Source of the DNA: Rubrivivax sp.
GTDB taxonomy: Bacteria > Pseudomonadota > Gammaproteobacteria > Burkholderiales > Burkholderiaceae_C
Direction of reading: 5' to 3'
DNA length: 64,000 nt
Assembly (NCBI GenBank): GCA_022842595.1
Contig: JALHPF010000007.1
Span: 112,580 to 176,579 of the forward strand
Shown here piece after piece: positions 22,832 to 32,171 of the stretch; within the stretch, counting starts at the first letter, position 1, and every line of letters begins with the position of its first letter. The position numbers and the translations under genes are program-made. The notes under the pieces were generated by a model that worked only from the letters and a program-made list of their open reading frames with translations, was not told the DNA's origin and searched no databases.

Positions 22832-25822
22832 TTAAGCGGTAGCTTTTTCGATCTGGCAGACCGTGGTCTTGGTCTCTTGCATCATCGTGACGCTGTCGTA
22901 GCCGTAGGTCGTGGCGGTGTTGATGGCCTCGCCACGAATCACCGGCGCCGCGCCCTCGGGGTAGTACGGCAGCAGGTCGACCCCGCCCCAGCGCCCCGAG
23001 AAGTGGAACGGCAGGAACACCGTTTCCGCGTCGACGCGCTCGGTCACCATGGCCTTCACACGGATGCCCTTGAAGTCGGGCAACGCCGTCATCGGCGGTG
23101 TCTTCACCCAGACGTAATCGCCGTTGCGAATGCCCCGGTCGTTGGCAGCCTTCGGGTTGAGCTCGACGAACATCTCCTGCTGCAGTTCGGCCAGCCAGGG
23201 GTTCGAACGGGTTTCCTCGCCGCCACCTTCGTACTCGACGAGCCGGCCGCTGGTCATGATGAGCGGGTAGGTCTTGCCGATGTCCTTGTTCTTCTCCTGC
23301 ACGCTCTTGTAGAGCGTGGGCAGGCGCCAGAAAGCCTTCTTGTCGTCGTGCGTCGGGTACATCGCCACCAGGTCCGGGCGGTTGCTGTAGAGCGGCTCGC
23401 GGTGCTGAGGCACGGGGTCGGGGAAGTTCCAGACCACGGCACGTGCCTTGGCGTTGCCGAACGGGTGGCAGCCGTGGTTGACCATGGCCACGCGGATGAT
23501 GCCGCCCGAGGGGTCGGTCTTCCAGTTCTTGCCTTCGGCCGCCTTCGCCTCGGCTTCCGTGAGCTCGCTCCACCATCCCAGCTTCTTCAGAAGCAGGTGG
23601 TCGAATTCCGGGTAGCCCATCGTCAGGTCGGAGCCCTTGGAATGCGAGCCATCGCCGGCCAGCAGCGAAACGCCCTCGCGTTCGACGCCGAAGTTCGCGC
23701 GGAAGTTGCCGCCGCCCTTCATGACGTGCACGCTGGTGTCGTACAGGTTCGGGCTGCCCGGGTGCTTCATCTCGGGCGTGCCGTAGCACGGCCAGGGGAG
23801 GCCGAAGTACTCGCCGTCCAGGTTCATGCCGGTTTCCTTGTCGATACCGCCCTTGGCCTTCAGGGTCTTGATATCGAAAACATGCATGTTGCGCATGTGC
23901 GCCTTCAGGCGTTCCGGGCTCTGGCCGGTGTAGCCGATGGTCCAGACGCACTTGTTGATCTCGCGCAGGATGGACTCGGTCTCGGGCTCTTCCATGCCGC
24001 CCTTGCCCTTGACCATCTTGTAGTTCTTGACCAGCTCCTTGTCGAAGCCCAGCTTCTGCGCCAGCTGGTACATGATCATGTGGTCGGTGCGGCTTTCCCA
24101 CAGCGGCTCGATGACCTGCTCGCGCCATTGCAGGCTGCGGTTCGACGCCGTGCACGAGCCGCTGGTCTCGAACTGCGTGCAGGCCGGCAGCAGGTACACG
24201 GCCTGGTTGGCGTTCTTGTCCTCGGCCTTGCCAGGCATCGCCGCCATGGCCGCCGTGGCGCTGGGGAACGGGTCGATCACGACCAGCAGGTCCAGCTTGT
24301 CCATGGCCTTCTTCATTTCCAGGCCACGCGTCTGCGAATTCGGTGCATGGCCCCAGAAGAACAGGCCGCGCAGGTTGCTGTCCTGGTCGATCAGCTCATT
24401 GTTTTCCAGCACGCCGTCGACCCAGCGCGACACGGTCATGCCCGGCTTGGTCATCATGCCCGGCGCGTACTGCTTCTTGATCCACTCGACATCCACGCCC
24501 CAGGCGTTGGCGAAGTGCTTCCACGAACCGTCGGCCAGGCCGTAGTAGCCGGGCAGGCTGTCGGGATTGGGGCCGACGTCGGTGGCGCCCTGCACGTTGT
24601 CGTGGCCGCGGAAGATGTTGGTGCCACCGCCCGACACCCCCACGTTGCCCAGCGCCAGCTGCAGCAGGCAGCTGGTGCGCACCACGGCATTGCCGGTGGT
24701 GTGCTGGGTCTGGCCCATGCACCACACCACCGTGCTCGGGCGGTTCTTGGCCATGATCTCGGCCACCTTGTAGGTGGTGGCTTCGTCCACGCCGCTGGCT
24801 TCCAGCACCTTGTCGGGTGTCCACTTGGCCAGCACTTCCTCGCGCACCTTGTCCATGCCATAGACACGGTCCTCGATGTACTTCTTGTCTTCCCAGCCGT
24901 TCTTGAAGATGTGGTACAGCACGCCGAACATGAACGGGATGTCAGAACCCGAACGGATGCGAACGTACTCGTCGGCCTTGGCCGCCGTGCGCGTGAAACG
25001 CGGGTCGACGACGATCATCTTGCAGCCGGCTTCCTTGGCATGCAGCATGTGCAGCATGCTGACAGGGTGCGCCTCGGCCGCGTTGGAACCGATGTAGAGC
25101 GCCGCCTTGGCGTTCTGCATGTCGTTGTAGCTGTTGGTCATCGCGCCGTAGCCCCAGGTGTTGGCGACACCCGCGACCGTGGTGCTGTGGCAGATGCGTG
25201 CCTGGTGGTCGGTGTTGTTGGTGCCCCAGAACGACACCCACTTGCGCAACAGGTAGGCCTGTTCGTTGTTGTGCTTGCTGCTCCCGACCACGAAGATGCT
25301 GTCCGGCCCGCTTTGCTTGCGCAGTTCCAGCATCTTTGCGCTGATCTCGTTCAGCGCCACGTCCCAGCTGATTCGCTGGTACTTGCCGTTCACCAGCTTC
25401 ATCGGGTACTTCAGGCGGAACTCGCCGTGCCCGTGTTCACGCAGCGCCGCACCCTTGGCGCAATGCGCGCCCAGGTTGATGGGGCTGTCGAACACCGGTT
25501 CCTGGCGCACCCAGACGCCGTTTTCCACCACCGCGTCGACCGCGCATCCCACCGAGCAGTGGCCGCAGACGGTGCGCTTGACTTCCACCTTGCCGGTGCC
25601 TCCACTGCCGGCACGCGCTTCGCGCGAAGCCGCGTCGGCCTTCTTCACCAGCGTCAGCTGCGAAGCGGCGATGCCGGCGCCCACGCCCATGCCGGAACGG
25701 CGCAGGAAAGCGCGGCGGTCCATGGTGGGAATGGCGCGCGAGACCCCGCGCGACAGGCTCGACACGAGGCTGCTGCCGGCTTCGGCGCGAAGGGTGCTGT
25801 TGGATTTGCGGGTGAGCAACAT
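22832..25822 (-). CDS. Formate dehydrogenase alpha subunit (Mo/W-bis-MGD catalytic subunit)
   Basis: A 996-residue oxidoreductase that converts formate to CO2. A Tat signal (MDRRAFLRRSGMG, arginines at about 36-37) shows export as a folded protein. The [4Fe-4S] site is C86-x2-C89-x3-C93...C121. The metal ligand is a cysteine (Cys211 in HQARICHSTTV), not selenocysteine, as read from an ordinary TGC codon. The start at 25822 (MLLTRKS) is favoured over an ATG at 25864. The neighbouring transporter is tungstate-like, so the metal could be tungsten, but this cannot be read from the subunit sequence. Confidence 0.93.
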   Translation of the reverse strand: MLLTRKSNSTLRAEAGSSLVSSLSRGVSRAIPTMDRRAFLRRSGMGVGAGIAASQLTLVKKADAASREARAGSGGTGKVEVKRTVCGHCSVGCAVDAVVENGVWVRQEPVFDSPINLGAHCAKGAALREHGHGEFRLKYPMKLVNGKYQRISWDVALNEISAKMLELRKQSGPDSIFVVGSSKHNNEQAYLLRKWVSFWGTNNTDHQARICHSTTVAGVANTWGYGAMTNSYNDMQNAKAALYIGSNAAEAHPVSMLHMLHAKEAGCKMIVVDPRFTRTAAKADEYVRIRSGSDIPFMFGVLYHIFKNGWEDKKYIEDRVYGMDKVREEVLAKWTPDKVLEASGVDEATTYKVAEIMAKNRPSTVVWCMGQTQHTTGNAVVRTSCLLQLALGNVGVSGGGTNIFRGHDNVQGATDVGPNPDSLPGYYGLADGSWKHFANAWGVDVEWIKKQYAPGMMTKPGMTVSRWVDGVLENNELIDQDSNLRGLFFWGHAPNSQTRGLEMKKAMDKLDLLVVIDPFPSATAAMAAMPGKAEDKNANQAVYLLPACTQFETSGSCTASNRSLQWREQVIEPLWESRTDHMIMYQLAQKLGFDKELVKNYKMVKGKGGMEEPETESILREINKCVWTIGYTGQSPERLKAHMRNMHVFDIKTLKAKGGIDKETGMNLDGEYFGLPWPCYGTPEMKHPGSPNLYDTSVHVMKGGGNFRANFGVEREGVSLLAGDGSHSKGSDLTMGYPEFDHLLLKKLGWWSELTEAEAKAAEGKNWKTDPSGGIIRVAMVNHGCHPFGNAKARAVVWNFPDPVPQHREPLYSNRPDLVAMYPTHDDKKAFWRLPTLYKSVQEKNKDIGKTYPLIMTSGRLVEYEGGGEETRSNPWLAELQQEMFVELNPKAANDRGIRNGDYVWVKTPPMTALPDFKGIRVKAMVTERVDAETVFLPFHFSGRWGGVDLLPYYPEGAAPVIRGEAINTATTYGYDSVTMMQETKTTVCQIEKATA

Positions 25823-25919
25823 GGATGCGGTCTCCGTGCAGGGACAGGTGTCTGGCGCGGGCACAGTGTCGCCAGACGCTGTGCCATGCCGGCCTTTGTG
25901 CAGGCCGGCGGGGTTGTCG

Positions 25920-26171
25920 TCAGACCTTGGCGGTCTGGTAGTAGCGCAGCACGTGCTGCGTCACCTGGTAGCCGCCGCCCGCTTCAGGGGCGGCAGCCAG
26001 CGCCTCGGGCGCTGCGGCGGGAGCCACAGACTCCACCAGGGGCAGCGCCGTCACGGCGACGCCCGCGGCACCCGCAACACCCAGGCCAGCCAGCAGGTGG
26101 CGGCGGCTCGGCGCGGGAGCCGCCGGATCGGAGGCCGGGGACGACTTGCGCGGGGGGGTGCTGAGGCTCAT
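25920..26171 (-). CDS. Formate dehydrogenase region Tat-target small protein
   Basis: An 83-residue protein with a Tat signal (SRRHLLAGLGVAGAAGVAVTALPL) and a short mature end GGYQVTQHVLRYYQTAKV. This matches the small twin-arginine proteins found just upstream of formate dehydrogenase alpha genes. Their role is not established; cofactor loading or co-export of the alpha subunit has been considered. An AGGAGT ribosome binding site sits about 7 bases before the ATG at 26171, which settles the start against an ATG at 26195. It is the first gene of the leftward fdh operon. Confidence 0.85.
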   Translation of the reverse strand: MSLSTPPRKSSPASDPAAPAPSRRHLLAGLGVAGAAGVAVTALPLVESVAPAAAPEALAAAPEAGGGYQVTQHVLRYYQTAKV

Positions 26172-26191
26172 GCGGGTACTCCTGGACAACG

Positions 26192-26217
26192 CCAATGCGA
26201 TGGATGATATGCATTGG
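26192..26217. promoter_or_regulatory. 26-bp inverted repeat, candidate operator of the fdh divergent promoter
   Basis: A perfect 7-bp inverted repeat, CCAATGC then 12 bases then GCATTGG, lies 20 bp upstream of the first gene of the leftward fdh operon and 130 bp before the rightward operon. The symmetry and the position suggest a dimeric regulator binding site. The regulator is not in the window. Confidence 0.45.
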
Positions 26218-26275
26218 ACATCCTAGGATTACCCGCGATGCCGCCACTGACTTCAATAGGGTTGCACCCCAAAAC

Positions 26276-26312
26276 GGTGCGACAAACTGTCGCGCACCGC
26301 GTCGCAACGCGG
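26276..26312. promoter_or_regulatory. Adjacent dyad symmetries upstream of the DUF3305 gene
   Basis: Two dyads abut. GGTGCGACA-AAC-TGTCGCGCACC at 26276-26298 is imperfect by two bases. CCGCGT-CGCA-ACGCGG at 26297-26312 is a perfect 6-bp stem with a 4-base loop. They lie 34 bp before the DUF3305 start, so they are either an operator or a leader hairpin of the rightward operon. No protein can be assigned. Confidence 0.35.
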
Positions 26313-26345
26313 TCAACGGCCCATCCCTAGAATCCAGCCCCTGCC

Positions 26346-26837
26346 ATGAACCCGCCCGCCCATCCTGTTCCCACGCTCTACGCCGCCGTGCGCATCGACC
26401 GCGAACGCGCCCCGAATGTCTGGGAAGCGTGGCGCTTCAGCGTGGCCGAAGTGGTGCTGGACACCGGCGAATTCGGCACCGAACCGCGACTTCTGCGCGA
26501 CGACGGCGCGCTGGCCAGCACCCTGTTCCCGGGACTGGCCGTCAGCCTGCACCGCGACGAGGCCGAGGGCTACTACCTGAACCTGAGCAGCGGCAACCCG
26601 GTGTGGTTCGTGAAGTGGCGAATCGACGACGAAGACCCCTCGCGCGCCTGGCCCGAGGCCGTGACCCTGTCGTACAACGAAGCCGGCCGCATGCTCGATG
26701 CGCAGGAAAAGGTCGACAACCGACCACTGCCACCCGAGGTGCGTGCGTGGCTGCAGTCCTTCGCCGATCAACACTACCGGCCAGAACCCAAGCAGCGCCG
26801 CCGCCCGGTGTCGTTCAAGCCGCCCGAAGAGCGTTGA
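26346..26837 (+). CDS. DUF3305 family protein of the formate dehydrogenase maturation operon
   Basis: A 163-residue soluble protein with no signal. The pattern VRIDRERAPNVWEAWRFSVAEVVLD followed by YYLNLSSGNPVWFVKWRIDDED matches the DUF3305 family, regularly encoded with formate dehydrogenase and its polyferredoxin. Its biochemical role is not known. It is the first gene of the rightward operon; the DUF3306 gene begins 9 bp after its stop. Confidence 0.8.
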   Translation: MNPPAHPVPTLYAAVRIDRERAPNVWEAWRFSVAEVVLDTGEFGTEPRLLRDDGALASTLFPGLAVSLHRDEAEGYYLNLSSGNPVWFVKWRIDDEDPSRAWPEAVTLSYNEAGRMLDAQEKVDNRPLPPEVRAWLQSFADQHYRPEPKQRRRPVSFKPPEER

Positions 26838-26846
26838 GGGCCAGCC

Positions 26847-27497
26847 ATGGCGAACGAAGACGGTTTCCTGTCCCGCTGGTCGCGGCGCAAGGTGCAGGTG
26901 CAGCAGGGGCTGCCGGTGCCACCCGCACCGGTGGCGGAAGTGCCAGCGCCCGCCGCGCTGGCGCTGGTCGAGACCAGCGCGCCGCCCACGGTGGCAGCGG
27001 CCGCAGCACAGGTGCCGGCCCAGGCTGCCGCCGACGCCGAGGCGCCGCCCGCACCCACGCTCCAAGAAGCGCTGCAGCTCACCCCGTCGGACGACTTCAG
27101 CCGGTTCGTCGGGCGGGGCGTCGACCCGCAGGTGAAGAACGCTGCGCTGAAGAACCTGTTCAGCGACCCGCACTTCAACGTGATGGACGGGCTGGACACC
27201 TACATCGACGACTACAACACCCCCGACCCCCTGCCCGAAGGCATGCTGCGCAAGATGGTGCAGTCGACGATGCTGGGCCTGTTCGACGACGAGCCGGACC
27301 GCGCCGACGCGGCGGCGCCACCGGGCCAGGCGACGCCGACCACTCCGACGGCCTCACCGGCCGGCCTTGCGCCCACCCCACCCACCGAACCGCTGCCTCC
27401 CCATGAAGACCCTGCTGTGCGACTGCAACCGAACGATGACGCTGGACCTGCCGGCGATCAGCCGGGCCCTGTCGAAGACCCCGGGCGCCAGCAGTGA
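26847..27497 (+). CDS. DUF3306 family protein of the formate dehydrogenase maturation operon
   Basis: A 216-residue soluble protein. The conserved N-terminus DGFLSRWSRRK is followed by an Ala/Pro-rich linker (residues about 20-75). The DUF3306 core comes next (TPSDDFSRFVGRGVDPQVKNAAL...DGLDTYIDDYN), then a Pro/Thr-rich tail. Function is unknown. The last 95 bases overlap the polyferredoxin gene in another frame, so the low-complexity tail may exist only because of that overlap. Confidence 0.78.
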   Translation: MANEDGFLSRWSRRKVQVQQGLPVPPAPVAEVPAPAALALVETSAPPTVAAAAAQVPAQAAADAEAPPAPTLQEALQLTPSDDFSRFVGRGVDPQVKNAALKNLFSDPHFNVMDGLDTYIDDYNTPDPLPEGMLRKMVQSTMLGLFDDEPDRADAAAPPGQATPTTPTASPAGLAPTPPTEPLPPHEDPAVRLQPNDDAGPAGDQPGPVEDPGRQQ

Positions 27498-29682
27498 CGG
27501 GCTGAACCAGGGGCACAGCCTGCTGTGCCGGCGCGAGGCGCCCAGCTTCCAGCGCGAGGCCAAGGCCACCGGTGCCAGCGGCGACGAACTGCTGGTGGCC
27601 TGCACCCAGGAAAGCCGCCTGTTCCTGGCGCTCAACGAGCAGACCGAAGGCGCGGCCAGCGTCGCCGAACGGCCGATCCACTTCGTCAACATCCGCGAGA
27701 CCGCCGGCTGGTCGCGCGACGGCGCGCTGGCCACGCCGAAGATCGCCGCGCTGATCGCCGCCGCGCAGCTGCCCGCGCCCGCGCCGGTGACGACCGTCAG
27801 CTACCGCTCGCAGGGGCGCACCCTGGTCATCGGCGACGCTGCATCGGCGCACGCTGCGGCGGCCTTGCTCGCCGACAAGCTCGACGTGAGCCTGCTCGTC
27901 GAAGGCCGCGCCGGGCAGCGCCAGCCCGGCGCCCTGCCCCAGGCGCGTGACCAGGCGGTGTTCGCCGGCACGCTCGTCGAGCTGAAAGGCTGGCTGGGCC
28001 AGTTCGACGCCCGCTGGAGCAGCGGCAACCCCATCGACCTGGACCTGTGCACCCGCTGCAATGCCTGTGTCGACGCCTGTCCCGAAGGCGCCATCGACTT
28101 CAGCTACCAGGTCGACCTCGCGCTGTGCAAGAGCCACCGCGACTGCGTGCGCGTGTGCGAAGCCGCAGGCGCCATCGACTTCCAGCGCCCGCTGCAACAG
28201 GTCGATGAACGTTTCGACCTGGTGCTGGACCTGCGCCCGGCCCCAGCCTTCACGCAGCACCAGCCGCCGCAGGGCTACTTCCATGTCGCGAACGGGCCGG
28301 CAGCCGAGCCTGCTGCGCTGATGAAAGCCGTGCTGGCCCTGCGTGAACTGGCGGGCGAATTCGAGAAGCCCAAGTTCTTCAACTACCAGCAGCGGCTGTG
28401 CGCGCACAGTCGCAACGAACAGATCGGCTGCACCGCCTGCATCGACGTCTGCTCGGCCCAGGCCGTTCGCAGCGAGGCCACGCAGAAGGGCAAGGCCCGT
28501 GGCCGCACGCACGCCGCCGCCGGCCAGGCGACGGTGCACACCCCGGGCCAGGCCGGGGGTGGCATCGCGGTCGAGCCGCACCTGTGCGTGGGCTGCGGCG
28601 CCTGCACCACCGTCTGCCCCAGTGGCGCGCTGACCTTCGCCTACCCTGGCACCGTCGACCAGGGCAAGCGCTGGCGCACCATGCTGCAGGCCTACGGCCA
28701 CGCCGGCGGCAAGGACGCCGTGCTGCTGCTGCACAGCGAAAAGGCCGGTGTCGCCGCTGTCGACGCGCTGGGCCGCGCCGCCCGCAGCCAGCGCCGTGGC
28801 AGCACGCTGCAGGGCCTGCCGGCACGGGTGCTGCCGGTGCCGCTGTGGCACACCGCCAGCACCGGCATCGACCTGTGGCTGGCCGCCATCGCCCAGGGCG
28901 CGAGCCAGGTGTGGGTGCTGCTCACCGACGAGGAAGCCCCGCAGTACCGGCAGGCGCTGGGCGAGCAGATGGCGGTAGCGCAGGCCATCCTGGCGGGCCT
29001 GGGCTATCGCGGCGAGCATCTGCGTGTGGTCGAAGCCGACATCAGCACGCCCGAAGGCCTGGCCCGCTTCGACGCCGCGTTGCGCGTGGCGCCGGCGCAG
29101 ACGGTGACCCGGCCCGCCGCTTTCGCCACGCAAGCCGACAAGCGCCCGACGCTGGACCTGGCCATCGACCACCTGCTGGCCCAGGCGCCGGCGAAAGACG
29201 CGCTGCCGGCCGACGCCGCCCTGCCCTTGCCCGCGGCGGGTTCGCCGTTCGGCAGTCTCGTCGTCGACACCGCCAAGTGCACGCTGTGCCTCAGCTGCGT
29301 GGGCGCCTGCCCCGAAGCCGCGCTGGCCGACAACGCCGACAAGCCGCAGCTGCGCTTCATCGAGAAGAACTGCGTGCAGTGCGGCCTGTGCGTGAAGACC
29401 TGCCCCGAAGACGCCATCACGCTGCAGCCGCGGCTGTGGCTGGCCGACAGCGGCAAGGCGCGCAAGGCCACGCGTGTGCTGCACGAGGCCCAGCCCTTCC
29501 AGTGCATCCGCTGCAGCAAGCCCTTCGGTACCTTGCGCGCCATCGAGAACATGCTGGAGAAGCTGGCCGGGCATGCCGCCTTCCAGGGCCGCGCCGCCGA
29601 ACGCCTGAAGATGTGCAGCGACTGCCGCGTCGTCGACATGTATTCCGGCGACGACGAAGTCCGAATTCAGGATATCCGCTGA
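27403..29682 (+). CDS. Polyferredoxin-like 4Fe-4S protein of the formate dehydrogenase operon
   Basis: A 759-residue cytosolic iron-sulfur protein. The N-terminus MKTLLCDCNRTM opens a region with cysteines resembling a disulfide-reductase-type fold. Ferredoxin motifs follow at CTRCNACVDACP (about residue 215), CVGCGACTTVCP (about 395), CTLCLSCVGACP (about 627) and CVQCGLCVKTCP (about 657). Further cysteines sit in IRCSKPFG and MCSDCRVVDMYSG at the end. The family travels with DUF3305/DUF3306 and formate dehydrogenase, probably in electron transfer or cofactor maturation; no reaction is established. The start inside the DUF3306 gene is supported by the conserved N-terminus. Confidence 0.85.
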   Translation: MKTLLCDCNRTMTLDLPAISRALSKTPGASSDGLNQGHSLLCRREAPSFQREAKATGASGDELLVACTQESRLFLALNEQTEGAASVAERPIHFVNIRETAGWSRDGALATPKIAALIAAAQLPAPAPVTTVSYRSQGRTLVIGDAASAHAAAALLADKLDVSLLVEGRAGQRQPGALPQARDQAVFAGTLVELKGWLGQFDARWSSGNPIDLDLCTRCNACVDACPEGAIDFSYQVDLALCKSHRDCVRVCEAAGAIDFQRPLQQVDERFDLVLDLRPAPAFTQHQPPQGYFHVANGPAAEPAALMKAVLALRELAGEFEKPKFFNYQQRLCAHSRNEQIGCTACIDVCSAQAVRSEATQKGKARGRTHAAAGQATVHTPGQAGGGIAVEPHLCVGCGACTTVCPSGALTFAYPGTVDQGKRWRTMLQAYGHAGGKDAVLLLHSEKAGVAAVDALGRAARSQRRGSTLQGLPARVLPVPLWHTASTGIDLWLAAIAQGASQVWVLLTDEEAPQYRQALGEQMAVAQAILAGLGYRGEHLRVVEADISTPEGLARFDAALRVAPAQTVTRPAAFATQADKRPTLDLAIDHLLAQAPAKDALPADAALPLPAAGSPFGSLVVDTAKCTLCLSCVGACPEAALADNADKPQLRFIEKNCVQCGLCVKTCPEDAITLQPRLWLADSGKARKATRVLHEAQPFQCIRCSKPFGTLRAIENMLEKLAGHAAFQGRAAERLKMCSDCRVVDMYSGDDEVRIQDIR

Positions 29683-29683
29683 C

Positions 29684-30310
29684 ATGACCACCACCGCCAT
29701 CCAGTTCGCCACACCCGACGACAGCGAGGAGCTGGCCCGCGCCGAGCTCTACGGCCTGCTCGCGCGGCTGTGGATGGCCCCGCCCGACGCCGCGCTGCAA
29801 CAGCAGTTTGCGGTGGCGGTGACGCAGGCGCCGGAAGCCGGCGCTTGGCTCGAAGGGCCCTGGTCCGAACTCGTTGCCGCCTTCCGCGCCACGCCGCTGG
29901 ACGACGCGCGCGACGAGTTCGTGGCGCTGTTCCAGGGCGTGGGCAAGCCCGAGGTCTTCGTCTACGGCTCCTATTACCTGGCCGGCTTCCTGAACGAAAA
30001 GCCGCTGGCCCAGCTGCGCACCGACCTGGCCACGCTGGGCCTGACGAAGGACGTGGCCAACAGCGAGACCGAGGACCATGTCGCGTATGTGTTCGAGGTG
30101 ATGCGCTACCTGATCGCCGGCGACGACATGGCGGTGTGCAACCTGGAACAGCAGCGCCGCTTCTTCCGCACCCATGTGCAGCCCTGGCTGCCCGACCTGT
30201 GCGCCGCCGTCGACGCCCACCCGCGCGCCATGCTCTGGCGCAGCGTGGCCGGCTTCACGCAGGCCTTCATCAGCATCGAGGTGCAGGCCTTCGACCTGCT
30301 CGAACAATGA
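29684..30310 (+). CDS. TorD/DmsD-family molybdoenzyme chaperone
   Basis: A 208-residue all-helical chaperone. [19 protein letters not shown] is the family N-terminus, and [19 protein letters not shown] resembles the conserved substrate-binding helix motif. Such proteins bind the Tat signal of a molybdoenzyme and hold it until cofactor is loaded; here the client is most likely the formate dehydrogenase alpha subunit. Its ATG comes 1 base after the polyferredoxin stop. Confidence 0.85.
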   Translation: MTTTAIQFATPDDSEELARAELYGLLARLWMAPPDAALQQQFAVAVTQAPEAGAWLEGPWSELVAAFRATPLDDARDEFVALFQGVGKPEVFVYGSYYLAGFLNEKPLAQLRTDLATLGLTKDVANSETEDHVAYVFEVMRYLIAGDDMAVCNLEQQRRFFRTHVQPWLPDLCAAVDAHPRAMLWRSVAGFTQAFISIEVQAFDLLEQ

Positions 30311-30323
30311 AAAGCGCCATCCG

Positions 30324-30920
30324 ATGAGCCTGGACCCGCAAGACATCACCGGCCTGGTGCTGGCCGGCGGCCGCGGCACGCGCATGGGCGGTGTCGACAA
30401 GGGCCTGCAGAACCACCAGGGCATGCCGCTGGCACTGCATGCACTGCTGCGGCTGCAGACGCAGGTGGGCCACCTCATGATCAACGCCAACCGCAACCTG
30501 GCCGCCTACGAAGCCATGGGCGCCCCGGTCTGGCCCGACCCGCTGCCCGACTTCCCGGGCCCGCTGGGCGGCCTGCTGGCCGGGCTGGAGCATTGCGACA
30601 CGCCGTATCTGCTGACCGTGCCCTGCGACACCCCGAACTTCCCGGCCGACCTGGCGGCGCGACTGGCGCAGGCCCTGACCGACAACGCAGCCGACGTCGC
30701 CATGGCCGCGACCCTGGAAGACGGCCAGCTGCGCGCCCAGCCGGTGTTTGCGCTGGTGCGCAGCGACCTGCTGGAAAGCCTGGTGGCCTACCTGCACCAG
30801 GGCGAACGCAAGATCGCCGTCTGGATGCGCCAGCACCGCTGCGTCGAAGTGCGCTTCGACGACGCGGCCGCCTTCTTCAACGCCAACACCCTGGCCGACC
30901 TGCAGCAGCTGCAACGATGA
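30324..30920 (+). CDS. mobA: Molybdenum cofactor guanylyltransferase MobA
   Basis: A 198-residue nucleotidyltransferase that joins GMP to Mo-molybdopterin to form the MGD cofactor used by formate dehydrogenase. The signature [19 protein letters not shown] lies near the N-terminus. [16 protein letters not shown] and [14 protein letters not shown] hold the Mg/GTP site. The ATG at 30324 is chosen because the signature sits at its usual distance; the frame is open further upstream through the TorD gene. The stop overlaps the next ATG as ATGA. Confidence 0.92.
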   Translation: MSLDPQDITGLVLAGGRGTRMGGVDKGLQNHQGMPLALHALLRLQTQVGHLMINANRNLAAYEAMGAPVWPDPLPDFPGPLGGLLAGLEHCDTPYLLTVPCDTPNFPADLAARLAQALTDNAADVAMAATLEDGQLRAQPVFALVRSDLLESLVAYLHQGERKIAVWMRQHRCVEVRFDDAAAFFNANTLADLQQLQR

Positions 30921-31408
30921 GCACCGAACCCGACGACGCTGGCCAACCCGAAGTCATCAAGGAGCCGCGCCGCTGGCAGGACTACGGCTGGACGGCGCAG
31001 GTCATCAAGAACGACGACGACGAAGGCTGGGCCGTGGCGATGACGAAGATCGGCGCCAGTGAACCCGCCCTCATCGGCCCCTGGACCATGGGCCGCGACA
31101 AGAAGAACCCGAAGCCGCTGGACACCAACGCCTTCCACACCCTGGTGAAGACCGCCAGCGAGTTCGTGCGCCGGCAGGAACAGCAGGAACACGCCCGGCT
31201 GCACCAGAGCGTGGTGGTGACCGCGGCGGGCGCGCGCTGGCAGGTGAACCTGGATATCGTGCCCGACGACGACGACCCGCACGCCACGCTGAGCGCGGTG
31301 GGGCCGGACGGCGAAGCAGCGGCCAGCCGGCGCGTAGCGGCGAGCTTCAAGCTGAATGCGCGCAGCGCGCAGGCCTGGGTGGAAGGCGGGTTCGGCAAGC
31401 CGGGCTAA
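30917..31408 (+). CDS. Conserved hypothetical protein, last gene of the formate dehydrogenase maturation operon
   Basis: A 163-residue acidic, soluble protein, no signal or membrane segment. The N-terminal half ([32 protein letters not shown]) looks like a small compact beta domain, then [34 protein letters not shown] do not recognise a named family. ATGA coupling to mobA strongly suggests shared expression and a role linked to molybdoenzyme maturation; that role is inference. Confidence 0.72.
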   Translation: MSTEPDDAGQPEVIKEPRRWQDYGWTAQVIKNDDDEGWAVAMTKIGASEPALIGPWTMGRDKKNPKPLDTNAFHTLVKTASEFVRRQEQQEHARLHQSVVVTAAGARWQVNLDIVPDDDDPHATLSAVGPDGEAAASRRVAASFKLNARSAQAWVEGGFGKPG

Positions 31409-32171
31409 CGGGCCATCTTCCAGGACGAGGGAAAGGGCTTTCGCGCCGAGGACGCGCGAGTCCGCACTGCAGCCAAATTGAGGTGCCCGCCACCACCGCC
31501 ACCGCCGGTGCACACGGACGCCGCCGGGCGACGCGGGCTCGCGGCCATCGTTGCCTTGGCGTGGGTGGCGGCCCGACCACTCGATCACCAGCAAGCCGAC
31601 GTTTGTGGATGACCACAACCGGCCAAGCCGTCCTTCACGACGCGCTCGAAAATCTTGTCACGGCGCGCCCACGAACGGCAGGTTTCCGTCGCGGATTCCG
31701 AACTCCACTCTGGCTGGACGCGGCCACTTCCGGTCATCCGATCGGCCAGAGACAGTTCTTCCGAACGACCGGTCCGTAAGTACAGCTCTCGCAGGCCGAA
31801 GGCCGCTCGAAGGCCCTCATCGTGCAAAGCGCTCGCTCAAGGGTCGGCGGCGCTTGTCGATACCGGAGGCGGGCTGTACGACGCGCGCCTGGCGCAGTCG
31901 GACCGCGGCGGCGCGGCGTTGCGCGCATCCGAATGCAGGGCGTTGACGGATGGCCGCTGCGGCGCGACCCCGGCCACACCCTTTCTGCGTGGATATGGAA
32001 TGAACGCTCGGGGTCGTTCGCAGATCGGCCTGTAAGGGCCTCGAGCTCCCCGCGTCGTGCCGCGGCAGCGATCCGCGGCCCCGCGACTGCTTCAGCCGCG
32101 GCATCTGAACGGGTTCGTGTGCGCTGGCGATGCAAGAATGCAGTGCCTGCTGTCAAACCGCCATTCTCCTC
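31409..32171. other. Gene-poor 763-bp stretch, no supported gene
   Basis: Both strands hold several overlapping frames of 60-185 codons, but their translations are Arg/Ser/Ala-rich with no recognisable family, ribosome binding site or codon pattern like the neighbours. A short dyad GAACG-N8-CGTTC lies near 32000-32017. The stretch probably holds decayed sequence, the terminator of the fdh maturation operon and the promoter of the sensor operon. None of these could be placed exactly. Confidence 0.4.

Noticed and set aside
25190..25192. Possible selenocysteine in formate dehydrogenase
   Set aside because: The metal-ligand codon reads TGC (cysteine 211), not TGA, and the frame has no internal stop.
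22097..26164. 1355-codon open frame on the plus strand opposite the formate dehydrogenase genes
   Set aside because: It is antisense to clearly coding fdh genes, and the protein is His/Val/Ala-rich with no domain.
27175..29712. 845-codon leftward frame antisense to the polyferredoxin gene
   Set aside because: The opposite strand has clear ferredoxin motifs; this frame has none.
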